This document shows positions 32,554 to 44,619 of a DNA stretch of 64,000 nucleotides, piece by piece (the first letter of the stretch is position 1; each line of letters begins with the position of its first letter). Made by a program: the position numbers and the translations under genes. The DNA lies in contig JAAXNY010000001.1 of NCBI GenBank assembly GCA_013420905.1, forward strand, positions 4,836,001-4,900,000, read 5' to 3'. The notes below the pieces were generated by a model. That model saw nothing but the letters and a program-made list of their open reading frames with translations. It did not search any database and was not told where the DNA came from. This DNA is from Collybia mongolica (taxonomy: Eukaryota; Basidiomycota; Agaricomycetes; Agaricales; Clitocybaceae).

Positions 32554-34103
32554 CGTCTGCGAGGTGAAATGACATGTCTTTTTGTTTCATGTTAGCCGTG
32601 CAGGCCAAGGCGTTCCTGTCAGCGTGATGTTAGTCCGAAAAATTGACCCTTGTTCATCCGTACTCAAATACAATGAGGTGACTCCAGCGTCACCAGGGGA
32701 CAGGTCAATCGTTGATGATTGGTTAAGCACGTGACCCCTGAAAAATCATGGATCGCTCTTCTTTCTTCAAACATTAGACAGTGACTTGATTGTTGTCCCC
32801 ATCTCAACTTAACAAAGGTACCCTAGGCTCGACATCTATCCTTTATATGAACCAAAGCGCATTCTAAAACCGGGACAAGGACTGCAACATTGACGGATCC
32901 AATTAGGATTTGGGTTATCCCAGCTTGCTTGACGCCTGCGCACCTTAAACCTGGCTATTAATGGCATAAGGAGGAGGCGATATTCTCTTATATGGTATGC
33001 CTTAGCATTGGTTATCTATGAGCTTAGGGCTAATGTTTTGAGATTCGCATTTTCGGATGCAGGTGGGCTAAGCTCCTACGTTAAACATCCTTGCCTCTCA
33101 CAAAACCGCAGGTTTAGGAGCTGGACTAATAATTGCTAGGCAGGGTAAACTAATAGGACACCAAAGAATGCATAGAACAAGGGATCAATGTTAGTAATCC
33201 GTTGTAGTCTTGGGTTAGCTCAAACTTCACAACAGTGCAACCTTCGTGTCGCTATCTATCAATCCACCAACCTTGAGTTCACTGCCTTCGGAACCTGCTC
33301 AAAGGGTGGCTCTGCGCACAAGGTATACCTCAGTATCAGAATATCAAGCTTATCCCCTTGGGCTATAACACTTGCCACTCTGAATTTCACAAATGGAGGA
33401 CAGCCATAATTTGATTACCGCACTCGTCTTACACTCAAGTCGTAAATCTCAACAGCACCATGTGGAGGAGCGGCCCACCGTGGGGCACTTATAGCCTTGG
33501 GATACTGTTTCATTCATGGATCCTCCTCAAGCTGACCACCATCTGCGTACTAGAATCTATAATGGACCATCGTGCCGTCCAATGGGTAGATGACCAAACT
33601 GTCACACTGGACAGCTCACGACACCGTCAATTCGGCACCAAACACCACGCCCCCACTAATCTCTATCACACCGCCCAAATCCAGATCGTTATTTTTGTAC
33701 ACCAATCATCATTGATAACTTGATACATTGCCAGCCAACCCCCAATTCAGATACAGCTGCGCGGCCTGGCAATGTGACCTTAGACTGTCTTGAATAATTT
33801 CCTTGGTTGGAAGCCCGACCCAACCCAAATGAACCGAATAGCACATTCAGTGCCAATAGTATAAACATACACAATCCAACACATCGCCTTAGCCCCTCCG
33901 GCATACACTCTGTTTATTCGCAATCAACCAGGGGTCGGCAAACTATATATACAACTGATCCAACCGTTGACTCCGACTTGAAAGTTCAACCAACAATTAC
34001 GTGATGTTTTGCTTGCCATAAAAACGGGAGCCGGGAAATTTTTCATGAATAGATTCACCCCGCCTCTGAGCTCCCCTCGTCGATTCGGGCAAACAACTAG
34101 AGT
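32554..34103 (+). repeat. Spacer and duplicated 5' flank (unit 2)
   Basis: From about 32800 it is homologous to 30215-31247. It holds promoter-like sequence including TATATATAC near 33945 and TTGCCATAAAAA near 34015, ahead of the ATG at 34104. No gene is supported in it; 33460-33723 and similar ORFs are unconserved. Confidence 0.5.
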
Positions 34104-35416
34104 ATGGCCGACTCACCAGACATCCCTATCCGTAATCCTTTCACACCAATGGCATTTGTGCCACCTGAGCAGGCATACCAGATGGCCGTCACCAGTCATG
34201 CTGTTGTGGGAGGGCTGAGCGTCAGTATTGCACATCTGGTATTCAACTGCCAAACTTACTTTGACGGGATTTTAGGTCCTAATCTGGGATATATTGACTC
34301 ACTTACCAAGTGATTATAAACTCATAACTCAATATCGCACCAACCTACCAACAATCATATATTTCGTGTCAAGGTTAGCTCTGCTTCAACCGGTTTCCGT
34401 ATCTTACTTAGCTGTACATTTTCAATAGATGGTGCACCCTGTGGTATGCGATTATACTCTCAATCTTCCATAGTAAGTACTTCTTTGCTGTATCTTGCAT
34501 CGATCTGACAGCCAGGGTATAGCCGCACCCGTAAATGACTGCGAAGCCCTGACGAAGATGATATGCGCAATGTATAATGTCATCGTGTCATTTACTGCTT
34601 TCTTGTTTTTCTTGCGTGTGCGTGCAATATTCAATCGGAACATCTATGTCACCACCGGATTCTTCGTTTTGTGGGTAGTAGTTGTTGCTGGTTCATTGAC
34701 ATCGGTGTTAAGTGCTACTGGCGTCCACATTGGCAACACCAAATACTGTACCTTTTCGGACCTGCAGTCCGCCCGTGTCGCCGTTGCGAACATTACACTC
34801 GCCGTGTTTGACACCTGCGTCTTCATCGCAATCACCTGGCGCCTCTCGAACAGCGAGCTTTCCATCAAGAAGAGTAACAATCCCCTTCTGAAAACCCATT
34901 TTGATTTGTTCGGCAGATACTTTCCGGTGTTTACAAAGGCACTGTTGCATGACGGACAGAAGTACTACATGTAAGTCTATGGCTGATTTTCTGTATGAAC
35001 TAATGTAACCATCGCCCAACAGGGTAGCTATGCTCGCCAACATACTTGTGGTAGTCTTGGACTTTGCCCCAGTCCCAGCGGCTTACAAAGGAACTTTTTT
35101 GGCTCCGGCCCTCGCGCTGACGAACATCATGGCGTGTCGCGTGTTTCGCCACACCAAGTTGAGGCGCAAAAGTGAAGACACTCGTGCCGCCGAAGTGAGC
35201 ACAATGCAATTCCAGGAGAACGACAACACACCAGCGTCATTGCATATCCATGTCCAAAAGCAACGGAAGGGATTTGACTTGACTACGAGTTCTGTTACCG
35301 AGACCGAGTTCCATAGTGCGAGTGACATCGAAACAAAGGTGGCTTCGACCAATACTCGCGCCTCGAAGAGAACGGAGATTTTTTCGAGAAAAGGGGGATC
35401 TGATTCGGTGGTGTAA
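34104..35416 (+). CDS. Seven-helix membrane protein, copy 3 (intact)
   Basis: Five exons (34104-34238, 34276-34373, 34429-34472, 34523-34970, 35023-35416) join in frame to 372 aa, all introns GT-AG. The first intron would be only 37 nt; the others are 50-55. About seven hydrophobic segments are predicted: exon 1 (VVGGLSVSIAHL), the exon 2-3 join, MYNVIVSFTAFLFF, FFVLWVVVVAGSL, ITLAVFDTCVFIAI, VAMLANILVVVLDF and the segment ending NIMACRVF. A basic/hydrophilic cytoplasmic-type tail of about 80 residues follows. Extracellular-type cysteines flank helix 3 and precede helix 5 (NDCEALTK, TKYCTF). It resembles large agaricomycete families of hypothetical multi-pass proteins; ligand and role are unknown. 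It is the only copy in the array with no visible defect. Confidence 0.8.
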
Positions 35417-36855
35417 TATCTGTGAGGTGAAACGACGCATCTTTCGTTTCAGTTAGCAACACAATTCGAAAACTTGCCAAAACAACCCTAAGCTAGCCGC
35501 GTCCCAATAACAGCTTTTGATTGATGATAATCGCGCCGCTAATGAGTAGAAGTTCCGAATCGACGAATCAAGAATGAATTTAACCCTCAGGTTATATTCT
35601 TATCCTTGACCTAACGCTTGAACCGATCTTCGCGCCCTTCAACACGGTCGTTGCCGTGATCCTCTTTGTTTCAAACACGCCGAAGTTGATTTCAGCTCCC
35701 ACCTCACGCATCCCTCGAAGATTTACTCGACGCCCACCTGGTAACACCCCGCCCGAACTTGATTATCGGTGCAAGGATCCACCCTCGGTGAGCCTCGAGC
35801 ACCGCCACAATTCCGAAAGAGGTTATACCAGATCGACTGAACCGTGGGAAACTCTTCCGTGATTGCATCCGCTCGTTTTTTTGGTTGCCGAATTTTTGAT
35901 ATCTATACGACTTTATTTGTCCTTGGGCAGGTTTCAAATTCCCTGATTCCGAGTTCGAATTATTTCGAATGAGGCCATTCCAGACCGACAGAAAAAGGCT
36001 GTATTGTGCATGAGACGAACGAATTACCTCCACATTTCCCTTAACTTGATCGTGGGCGCGAGGAGCCGTCCCAACCATCAGCTCAGGTTATAGAATTTAA
36101 ACTTGGTATCTAATTCTTAATTTAACTCAATGTCTAGGTACCCATTCACAAGACGGTTAGCACAAATCGATAATCTCAACCGATCACACTTCACCATATG
36201 GTACGAAGTCAACCAGGAAACAGAAATATATAGGAAATGGAGTCCCACCCTCCCCATTCGAGTTCGGACATGCCATTCTAGCAAGATACACTGGACCCCT
36301 GATGATGTCGTTAGTCGGCACTTAGCTCAACTATTCAGAGCGGCATCCTAATGTAACGCCATTGTTCATCAATCCAGCTGTCCATTCTGCCTGATGGATG
36401 AGAAGGGAGTCAGTGATAAAACGGGCCCCCCGGAGGTTCCCACTCGTGCCCAATTCCACGTATGTGAACCATCTCTGGTATTCGAGTTCAAGCATTTACA
36501 GTGAGGAATATCCCTGGATATGAGATGAGACATGATTTGTACCCTCGAGGCTCGGTCGGGGCGACGCCCAACGTAATTCAAATGAACCGAAAATATACAT
36601 ATCACCGAGAATATCACCACCCGCACACATGATGCTACATTTCACACCGTTCCCACATGGTGTCTCCGCGGACAACTTGGAGCAAGACCCCACAAACTAT
36701 ATATACTACTGAATTTGATGCTGATCCCTGTTTCTTGAACTGCAATGGGCAACTACGCAGTTTTTACTGGCCATAAAAGCAGAACGTGAACAAGTGTGTA
36801 TGGCTAGATTTGGCCCACTTAATTTTTCCCTTTCGATCTTGGTAGCGTTAGGAGT
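35417..36855. other. Spacer between copies 3 and 4
   Basis: No gene is supported; ORFs such as 36130-36351 lack any recognisable feature. The last 150 bases contain TATATATACTAC and GGCCATAAAAGCAG, similar in position to the boxes before copies 2 and 3, so the promoter region of copy 4 is probably here. Confidence 0.45.
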
Positions 36856-38177
36856 ATGACTAACTCATCAGGCATCCGAATCTGCCTAACCCGTTCACAC
36901 CGATGGCGTTCCTCCCACCAGATCAGGCGTATCAGAAGATCATCACAGAATTTGTGTTTGTAGGAGGGTTGAGTGTAGGTATTGCACACCTGGTATTCAT
37001 TCGCCCGAATTACTTCGATGGGACTATAGGTTCTCATTTGGGTCGTTTTGACTCACATGTATAGTGACTACAAACTCGTGACCCGATTTCGAATCACCTT
37101 ACCAACAATTATATATTTTTGTCAAGGTTTGTTTCTTCCCATAATTTCCTTTCTTTTGCTTAGCCTGTCATTTACTCTAGATGGAGCACACTGTTGTATG
37201 CGACTGTGGCTTCAATTTTCCAGAGTGCTTTTCCACCCACGAATCCATGTCTCGTAACCTTTCTGACAACTATGTTATAGCTGCACCCGTTGACAACTGT
37301 GTTGACTTATCGAAAGTGACATGCGTGGTGTATCATGTCACCGCATCGTCCACTGCCCTTCTGTTCTTCCTCCGCGTGCGTGCGATATTCAACCGGAACA
37401 CTTATGTCACTGCCGGATTCTTCTTTTTGTGGGTAACTGTCGTTGGTGGCTCGCTGACATCCGTCTTGAGCCTTTCCGGCGTGCACATCGGAACAACCAA
37501 ATACTGCGCCTTCTCTAATTTAAAGTCCTACCGCAGCGCTGCCAACATAACGCTCGCGGTCTTCGACACTTGCGTCTTCGTCGCGATTACGTGGCGCTTC
37601 TCAAACAGTCAACTTTCCGGCCCGAAGAGTAATGACCCCGTTTTGAAAAGGCATTTTGATCTGTTCGGCAGATACCTCCCGGCATTTTCAAAAGGGATGC
37701 TGCACGATGGACAGAAGTACTATATGTATGTCTCTGTCCGCTTTTTTAGGTATTAGCAGTGGGCTGAGGTTCGTATCAAACAGGGTTGCTATGCTTACCA
37801 ACTTACTCGTATTGGTCTTGGAATTCGTCCCTGGAGTCCCGACACCTTATCGGTCGATGTTCTTGACTCCCGCCGTTGGAGTAACGAACATCTTGGCATG
37901 CCGCGTGTTCCGCCACACAAAATTGGGGCGCGAGAGTGAAGATGTTCGCGTTGCGAGTACAATTGTGTTTCGGAAGAGTCACAACGCTCCAGCACCGTTG
38001 TTTATTAACGCTCAGCTCCAACAGGATGGGGACAGCTTGACCACACACTCTGTTAGCGGGAGCGAGCTTCATAATTCGAGTGTCACAGAAACAGAGACGC
38101 CTTCGAACGATTCTCACTTTATAGACAAAATAGTGCGGGTTTCGGGTGAAGGGGCTTTTATGAATTCTGCGGTGTAA
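36856..38177 (+). pseudogene. Seven-helix membrane protein paralogue, copy 4
   Basis: Exons by homology: 36856 or 36903 to 36992, 37030-37126, 37181-37224, 37281-37725 and 37784-38177. From the upstream ATG the frame is lost before LPNPFTPMAFLPP, though ATG 36903 avoids this. Exon 2 is 97 nt against 98 in the other copies, because one base is missing near 37118, and this shifts the frame. Exons 4 and 5 remain open (VHIGTTKYCAFSNLK, FDTCVFVAIT, DGQKYYM). The first intron is again exactly 37 nt. It is more diverged than copies 1-3. It is probably a pseudogene, unless translation starts in exon 3 (ATG 37181). Confidence 0.6.
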
Positions 38178-39040
38178 AATGAGACAAATTCATTGTTCAA
38201 TATTATTCAAAGCTAGGGTGGTTGCCTCATTAAGTTATTGGCTTTTTTCTGGGCCAGGCCCTTGAGGTAATTGTCGCCACTATAAGTTTCTCTTAGAGGC
38301 CCATACTGGGCTTTCTAGAATCAAGGGGCGCCATGTTGTTCGCGAAATCGCGAGTCGCGTTCTAGACTTTTCACGCGATCGTCCATCATCACGACTCGGA
38401 TGACGTTAGCTCCGAAAAGTGATTGTCATTGTTGCCAATATCCTCAGGCTCATAAGGGACAATTCCCCACCGTAAAAGGAGCGGGAGAGCTGTTGGCCGA
38501 CAATGAGGGTGACGAGTCTTTTCCTTGTGGTTTATATTTCGGTTAAAAGTTAATAAGTTTATACCGGAGCGAAAAAGTGTATCTTTCTCTCACTACATCC
38601 CACCCACCAGGACTCGCGGTGCTTCTCGCAACCGGGACATTCGCGTCAGAGCGTTAACTCCTAGGTAGTATCGATGAGGACCAAACTCATAACGTATCCG
38701 CCTTTCGTTGTTTCAGCCATGGCAAGCGTCAATTTGCATCGATTTGAGGTAAGCCTTGTGGAAGGTTTGACTCGCGTTCGTGGGGGGAGAACCTTCACAC
38801 CTATTTTTTTAAGGGAAGGGATCTGCTGCCTGCCCGTTGGAATCTCGGTTGTCAAGATGATAAAACATTATGATGAAAATTGAGATGTACCGCCTAAGAC
38901 GCCGCCACACCATGTGAGTAGGAACTGTCACAGAGATTGGGAGCCGTTATTCAGGCGTTGGGGAAATAGGTTGTGGGCGAGTTGTGATTGTTCATCAAAT
39001 ACTACTTCAAGTAGGAAGAAAAGCAATGGAGAGGTCTTTA
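38178..39040. other. Intergenic region left of the KDZ element
   Basis: No gene is supported. The ORF at 38674-38883 has no recognisable motif. It is normal-composition host-like sequence with CpG present. Confidence 0.4.
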
Positions 39041-39240
39041 CACTCCCCCACATCTTCTAGCGGATTCCTGTCGGAATTTCGGCTGCAGAAGTAATAGAAA
39101 ATGGCTGTAAAAATTGATAAAAATTCCGAACGGATTCCGCTCGGATTCCAAGCGGAATGAAATTCCACAGGAATTCCGGCTTTAGAACACTGAAATTCTG
39201 ACAGAGTCCACAGAATTCTATCGGAATTCCGGAGCGTTAT
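39041..39240 (+). repeat. Left TIR and subterminal GGAATTCC array of KDZ element
   Basis: CACTCCCCCACATC, then at least eight variants of CGGAATTCC or CGGATTCC on both strands. These are candidate transposase-binding sites. The mirrored array is at 44340-44619. Confidence 0.65.
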
Positions 39241-39383
39241 AACGACGCGTTGTGGTCACGTGTTTGGTCACGTGACTTATCGGCCACCTCATCGATCAAC
39301 AATGGGCACATCGTCAACCTCAACCACACCGAGGCCCAGCAACCCAGCACCCAGCAACCCACCAAATTTTCTGCAAAAACACA

Positions 39384-41942
39384 ATGTCAACAACCCGCAA
39401 ATCTGCCACTGTCGAAGCAGCTGAATGCCTGACGACAAGGAGCAGCCATGTCCGCGTGACACCCCCGCCTTCCACCTGTGGTCGCAAGCGTGCCACCTCA
39501 GCAACCGACAAGGACAACGAAGCCTGTAAGCGCACGAAAGCTGCCGCTGCCGTCAAGGCAAGCGCCGCCAAGCCGAAGGCAGGGTGTGTACCTGGCCACC
39601 TCTTATGTTTACTCTTACTTACACTGCCTGCAGCACCAGAAAGGCCACCACCCCCGGTAGGAAGGCCACCACCCCTGGTAAAACGGGCATCAAGGGCAAG
39701 GCCAGCCCCACCTTACCTCACCTCACAAAGTGAGTCTTTCCTTTCATATTCATTTCTCGTTCTCACAAAAACGGCCTCCCCCCAGGACCGAGTGCATGCT
39801 TGAAGAAAGTGGCATGCCAATTGCACCGCCCCTGCGCGCAGCTGCTGCCGTCTCCCGGGGGCCTCAAGCCTCAAAGCCAGGGGGCACTGGTCATGCCTGC
39901 CAGGTGGCACCCCCAACTGCCAGCAACAGCAAACTGAAGGAGAACGAGGGGAAAAAGGAGGGAGGAGCAGAGGATGGAGACAAGGATAGGAGCAGGGATG
40001 AGGCGAGCGGGGACAAGGAGGACAGGGACGAGGCGAGCGGGGACGCGGAGGATGGGGATGAGGCGAGCAGGAACGTGGAGGATGGGGACAAGGCAAGCAG
40101 GGACAAGGCGAGCGGGGATGAGGAGGACAGGAACGAGGCCAGCAGGGACAAGGAAGACAGGGACAAGGAAGACAGGGACAAGGAAGATGGGGACAAGGAG
40201 GACACCAAGGAAGACCGGGACAACAACGAGAACACCCAGGGTGGTGACAACGGCACTCGTGCCCCCTCCACCTCCCGTGCCCCCCCTGGCCTCTCTGCCA
40301 CAGCCTCTCGTGCCCCCTCCCGCACCCCCTCCACCTCCCGCACCACCTCTCCCCGTGGCCCTTCCTCCCATGGTGTCTCTCGTGTTTCATCGGCTGCCCC
40401 ATCCTGTGTCATCTCCCATGCCCCGTTGCCTGCTGGTACTAACAGTAAGATTTTATTTTATAACACCTGTTAAACTCATTCTGATTCTACAAATCATACA
40501 TTTAGTTTCTATTTCTTTAGATCAGTCTTTTGTGGCTTTGCCCCCATCTTCTGGTCTTGGGGAGGCTCTACCCCCAGTTTCTAGTCTTGGGGAGGCTGTG
40601 CCCCCAGTTTCTGGTCTTGGGGAGGCTGTGCCCCCAGTTTCTGTGTCTGGGGATGTTTTACCCCCATCATCTGAGAATGTAGAACCACGTACCCCACCTA
40701 AGCATAGTGTAGACATAGAAATGCAATCTCCAGGTGGTGTTGAGCCCCAGGATATTGATATGTCTCCTCATGGTGCAGATTTGAGTTTGTCTTACACTGT
40801 AGGTAGAGACTTGAATTCTCTGCAGGGTGCATCTTGCACTGTGGGTGGTTTCATTCATGGTCAGGCATTGGGGAATGCTATGAACCATGCTGATTTTGAA
40901 TATAACCAACCTGTTGCACCACCCAATGTCAAGGGTGTCGTTCATGTGTATAAGTCTATGGAATCTGAGTGTAGTAATCCAAGGGCTATGAAGTCTTCTA
41001 TGACCATCCAGATTCCAGTTAACAGTTCCCTTGGTCCTGTTCTTTACAAATTGGGCAATCTATACTTGCCTATTAAGAATGACAATCACTGGATTTATGT
41101 ATACACAAATCAAGAAACTTGGGACATTAAGGGTCGCTACAGTGCTGCACTTTTAGATGATGATATGGTGGATTGGAAGTATGATGATCATGGATATGTT
41201 TTGCATTTATTTGTAAGTTTTACTACTTTTATTTATTGAAGTATATCTCTGATAAAAATACTTTTAGACTGAATCATCTGAATCCTCAACTTTCACACAA
41301 GTTCCAACTTCTTCTGTTCCAACTGTTTCTGTGCCTTCTAAAACTGAACTGTCTACATCAAACAACACATCTGAGTCTGACATAGTTGCTCGCTTCACAT
41401 CTGTTCAGCAATCTATGATTATGCAGTTGGAGATTGAACACTTCTATCTGGATCATGGCAACCATACTTTGCATTATGCATATGCAAAATACAAAGAATT
41501 CTGTCGTGCTAATACAATGATGAAGAAAATGAAGGATGCTCTCACCTGGAAAGGTGCTGCCAAACTGGCTGATTTGAAAGGAATCTTTGCTTCAACCTCT
41601 TATTTCTATTCAAATTATGAACCATTCAAGTTTGTTGAGAAATATCCAGCTCTGATAGACTGGTTGGAAAATACTGAAGACTGTCTTTCTGATGAAGAAA
41701 CTTGGGGATTTTCTGCAGATGATTATAACCTTGGATCACTGCACAAGTTTTTGCATGGGCAGGGGGAGGATTTGAAAAAGTCCAAGGATGATGAAAAGGT
41801 TGAAGAAGTGCAGAAACAGTTTAGCAAAAAGAAGGGCAAGTCTAAGGCTGTGGAACCAAGTTCTGGAGGGCGTGATGCAGAGAACATGCCTAAAGTGGGG
41901 AAGAAGGGTCAAAGTTCAAAAGCTGTGAAACCAAAGAAGTAG
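39384..41942 (+). CDS. KDZ-element accessory protein, 773 aa, unknown function
   Basis: Five exons (39384-39583, 39634-39729, 39786-40444, 40521-41212, 41268-41942) with GT-AG introns of 50-76 nt join to exactly 774 codons, which supports the model strongly. The N-terminus is basic and Ser/Thr/Pro-rich. Exon 3 encodes a highly charged ten-residue repeat (DKEDRDEASG type). Exon 4 starts with repeats of VSGLGEAVPP type and continues into a compact, probably folded region (GPVLYKLGNLYLPIKN, YSAALLDDDMVDWKYDD). Exon 5 holds an alpha-helical domain (about 41370-41740) and a lysine-rich tail. I do not recognise the family. Its place before the transposase in the same element suggests a transposition helper or DNA-binding role; this is inference. 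Confidence 0.75.
39985..40215 (+). repeat. Coding minisatellite, 30-bp units
   Basis: About seven imperfect 30-bp units (GACAAGGAGGACAGGGACGA type) lie inside exon 3 of the accessory gene and encode ten-residue charged repeats. All six frames are open across it, so overlapping ORFs here are artefacts. Confidence 0.8.
40545..40660 (+). repeat. Coding tandem repeat, 30-bp units
   Basis: Three to four units containing CTTGGGGAGGCTGTGCCCCC, each encoding (V/S)S(G/S)LGEAVPP, at the start of exon 4. Confidence 0.8.
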
Positions 41943-41956
41943 TAAGTTGATACAAT

Positions 41957-44286
41957 TTGATAAACTTTTGTTTGTATTTTTGTTTAACTTTTAGTAGTAT
42001 ATTACAGGCCTTGTATGCATTCTGTTCTTCATGGCTAGCTGTGGCATTCTTTTGGCTCTGGACTGAGATCTCTGCTTGCATTTTGATTTTGGATCAATTC
42101 AAATCTCTTTGGATCATTCTGGCATTGACATGGCTGCCAGTCACTTGTGCTTATAATCCTGAACAAAGGTTTCCTGATATTTCATTTCAGGAATTCAGTA
42201 TCTTTGGATCAGAGAATTTCAATTCTGAAATTCCACTGAGTACTGTACTTATGGCTTTGCTCACAATGACCAACAACACAGATTTGCTTAGTCTTCATGC
42301 TAAAGATATGACATCTGGTCGTTTATCTTTCACTGGTTGGATGACTTCTCTTGCCTTTATCATGATACAATTGCTAGGCAATGATGCATCATTGTTTTTT
42401 CCTGAAACAAGCATGTTTAAAGAAAAAAATGAACAAAGCAGAAATAATGCCTTGAGCAAACAACTTGATGGATTTGCTCAAATGTTACACTTGTATCCTG
42501 TGCGGAAAAATAATGAATTCAAAGGCAAACTCAAATCTGTTTCTCATGCTGCTATTGAACCAATATATATATTGGCTCCAAATACACCTGTGTGCTTGAC
42601 AATATCTTGCAATTTTCATGTACTCAAACGTGAAACTTGGAACATTGATATTCCTCATGTTAAACTTATCAAAGGCACTACTATTCATGATCAAGCCTAT
42701 ATTGTTTCTGGGAAATGTTTCAAATGCAACACTATATACTATGCTGATCATGAATGATCACTTGACAACAACTCAGCTAAACGATTATATTTGGAGTCAG
42801 CTCCATATCTTAAAGCTGGTCAAGCACTTTGGGTTGATCACATTTTTGGCAAAACAGTTCTAAATGCCATATATAGCTTTCATGGATCTACTGCAGCTTA
42901 TATGGAGTTTTAGAACAATAGCTTTGCCAATTCTGGACTAAATCTGAGCCATTGGCAGGTCTGGAAAGTGTTTGTTGAAGAGTCCACTCACATGATTGCT
43001 GCTACATCTGACCAAACCTTGGTTCTGGATGATAATATTTCTATTGAAGAAGTAACTCAAAAAGCATATCAAGAACTATGCTCAGATGGAAAAATTGCTT
43101 TGGCTACTGATCATGTTTGTACTGAATGTACTCAACCATATAAACAACTTGCTGAATTTCTAACTGGAGATGATCCTGCTGCTGTTGTTAATGTTGATGA
43201 AAATGCTCCTGTTCCTGTTCTAACAGGTGAATTTGCTCTTGATGCTGCTCTTGATCAACAACGTGCAGTGGAAAATGCTACCAATCAAAATCTACCACTT
43301 GTTAACTTTGTTAATCCTCTTGGAAATCCTGGCATATGTAATATGATTGTCATGGATGGCATTGTTATGGGTGTACAACATTGTGCTTTTGAAAACTGTT
43401 CACAATTACTGTTCAACATGCGTGGAGGTGTCTTTTGCCATGAGCATGACATTGAATATGGTGATAAATGTCGTGTTAAAAACTGTAATACTGGAAAAAT
43501 TCATGGCACTCAGGCTTGTGCTGAACATCAGCCAGACTGGCAGAGACATGTTCAAAGACAAACTCGGGGTAACTTTTCTGGTGCTCGCAGAGTATTGCAC
43601 AGAGCTGCAAATGAGAATCAACCTTGGCAACCACAACAAAGATCTTATATTCAGCCACATGATGAAGATAATAATGATACCACTATACAATCAAATTACT
43701 TTACTGCTGCTCGGTTCTACTGTGTTGAAACTATATGCAAACCTTGTGGTGTTGTGGTAGCTTGGACAAAATTTGCTCGTTCTGAATCTCCAACCAATAT
43801 TCTCAACTTTTTAAATAAAGTTTATCCTGAGAAAGAAACTTGACCATCCTATATCTGCATTGACAAAGCTTGCTTGGTACTTCAAACTGCTCATGCCAAT
43901 CCCATTTACAATGATTGGCTGGATACATCAAGATTAATTGTTGATGTTTATCATTATAAGAATCATCGTACTTTGGATTACTTGTGTCGAAAATGGTGTA
44001 ATCCAGCACCCTTGAATGGTTCTGCACCAAATCTTGTTGTTGTGGCTCAGGACAATCAAGGCAATCCTTACTACAAGCGTGCATTCAATACACAAGTAAG
44101 TATTGTTTATACACACTTTAATATTTATTAATTTTAAAACAGGCTTGTGAACAACTCAATGCATGGTTGGGTGGATTTGAATCTATCATGAAAAGAATGA
44201 CTGGAGAAAACTTTGATTGGTTTATCCATGTTATGCTTTTTTATCATACTCAACAGATTTTAAAAAGACAGGCTGAAAGAGAGTAA
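41957..44286 (+). pseudogene. CxC5/CxC6-type KDZ transposase, three in-frame stops
   Basis: One reading frame carries a hydrophobic N-terminus, a CxC5-like cysteine region (SGKCFKCNTIYY), then a CxC6-like cluster (MDGIVMGVQHCAFENC, GGVFCHEHDIEYG, KCRVKNCNTGKIHGTQACAE). The catalytic part follows: CKPCGVVVAWTKFARSESP, YICIDKAC, IVDVYHYKNHRT, LCRKWCNPAP and, after a GT-AG intron (44096-44142), CEQLNAWLGGFESIMKRMT. These names follow Pfam's cysteine clusters associated with KDZ transposases, from memory. Stops: TGA 42755-42757 and TGA 43841-43843, both explainable as former CGA, and TAG 42911-42913, probably former TGG. The frame is otherwise unshifted, so inactivation was by point mutation and is fairly recent. 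Confidence 0.85.
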
Positions 44287-44339
44287 TTTAGTACTTCAAA
44301 ATGTTAGATATACTGTTGACTTTATTGACTGTTTTGACT

Positions 44340-44619
44340 TAAAACTTATGAATTCTGATCAGAATCTGAGCAGAATGTTGCAGAATTCCTTTGAGAATTT
44401 TCTTCTTCCACACTTTGTAAGAAATTCCTCAAAATTCTGCGGAATTCCGATGATTTCAATCGGAATTCTGTGTTCCAAGTGGAATATCGTGGAATTCCTC
44501 AAAGGAATTTTCTGTTTTAAAACCTTTACAAAACCTTCCTGCATTCCTCTGGATTCTGATCAGATTCCTGTCAGAATTCCGGATTCCGATTGGAATCCTC
44601 TGCAGGATGTGGGGGAGTG
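44340..44619 (+). repeat. Right subterminal array and TIR of KDZ element
   Basis: Many GAATTCC/GGAATTC words, ending GATGTGGGGGAGTG, the complement of the left end. Confidence 0.65.

Larger units (their letters stand above)
39041..44619 (+). mobile_element. KDZ-type DNA transposon (about 5.6 kb)
   Basis: The terminal inverted repeat CACTCCCCCACAT starts at 39041 and its complement ends at 44619. Both subterminal regions (39060-39240, 44340-44600) are dense in GGAATTCC/GGATTCC words. It encodes, on the plus strand, an accessory protein (39384-41942) and then a cysteine-cluster KDZ transposase (41957-44286). No clear target duplication is seen at the termini chosen here. Confidence 0.75.

Noticed and set aside
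36130..36351. 73-codon ORF between paralogues 3 and 4
   Set aside because: No motif, no paralogue in the other spacers and no splice context.
39713..40412. Long minus-strand ORFs (166-229 codons) over the KDZ accessory gene
   Set aside because: All frames are open across the GC-rich minisatellite. The plus-strand model with five exact splice junctions accounts for the region.
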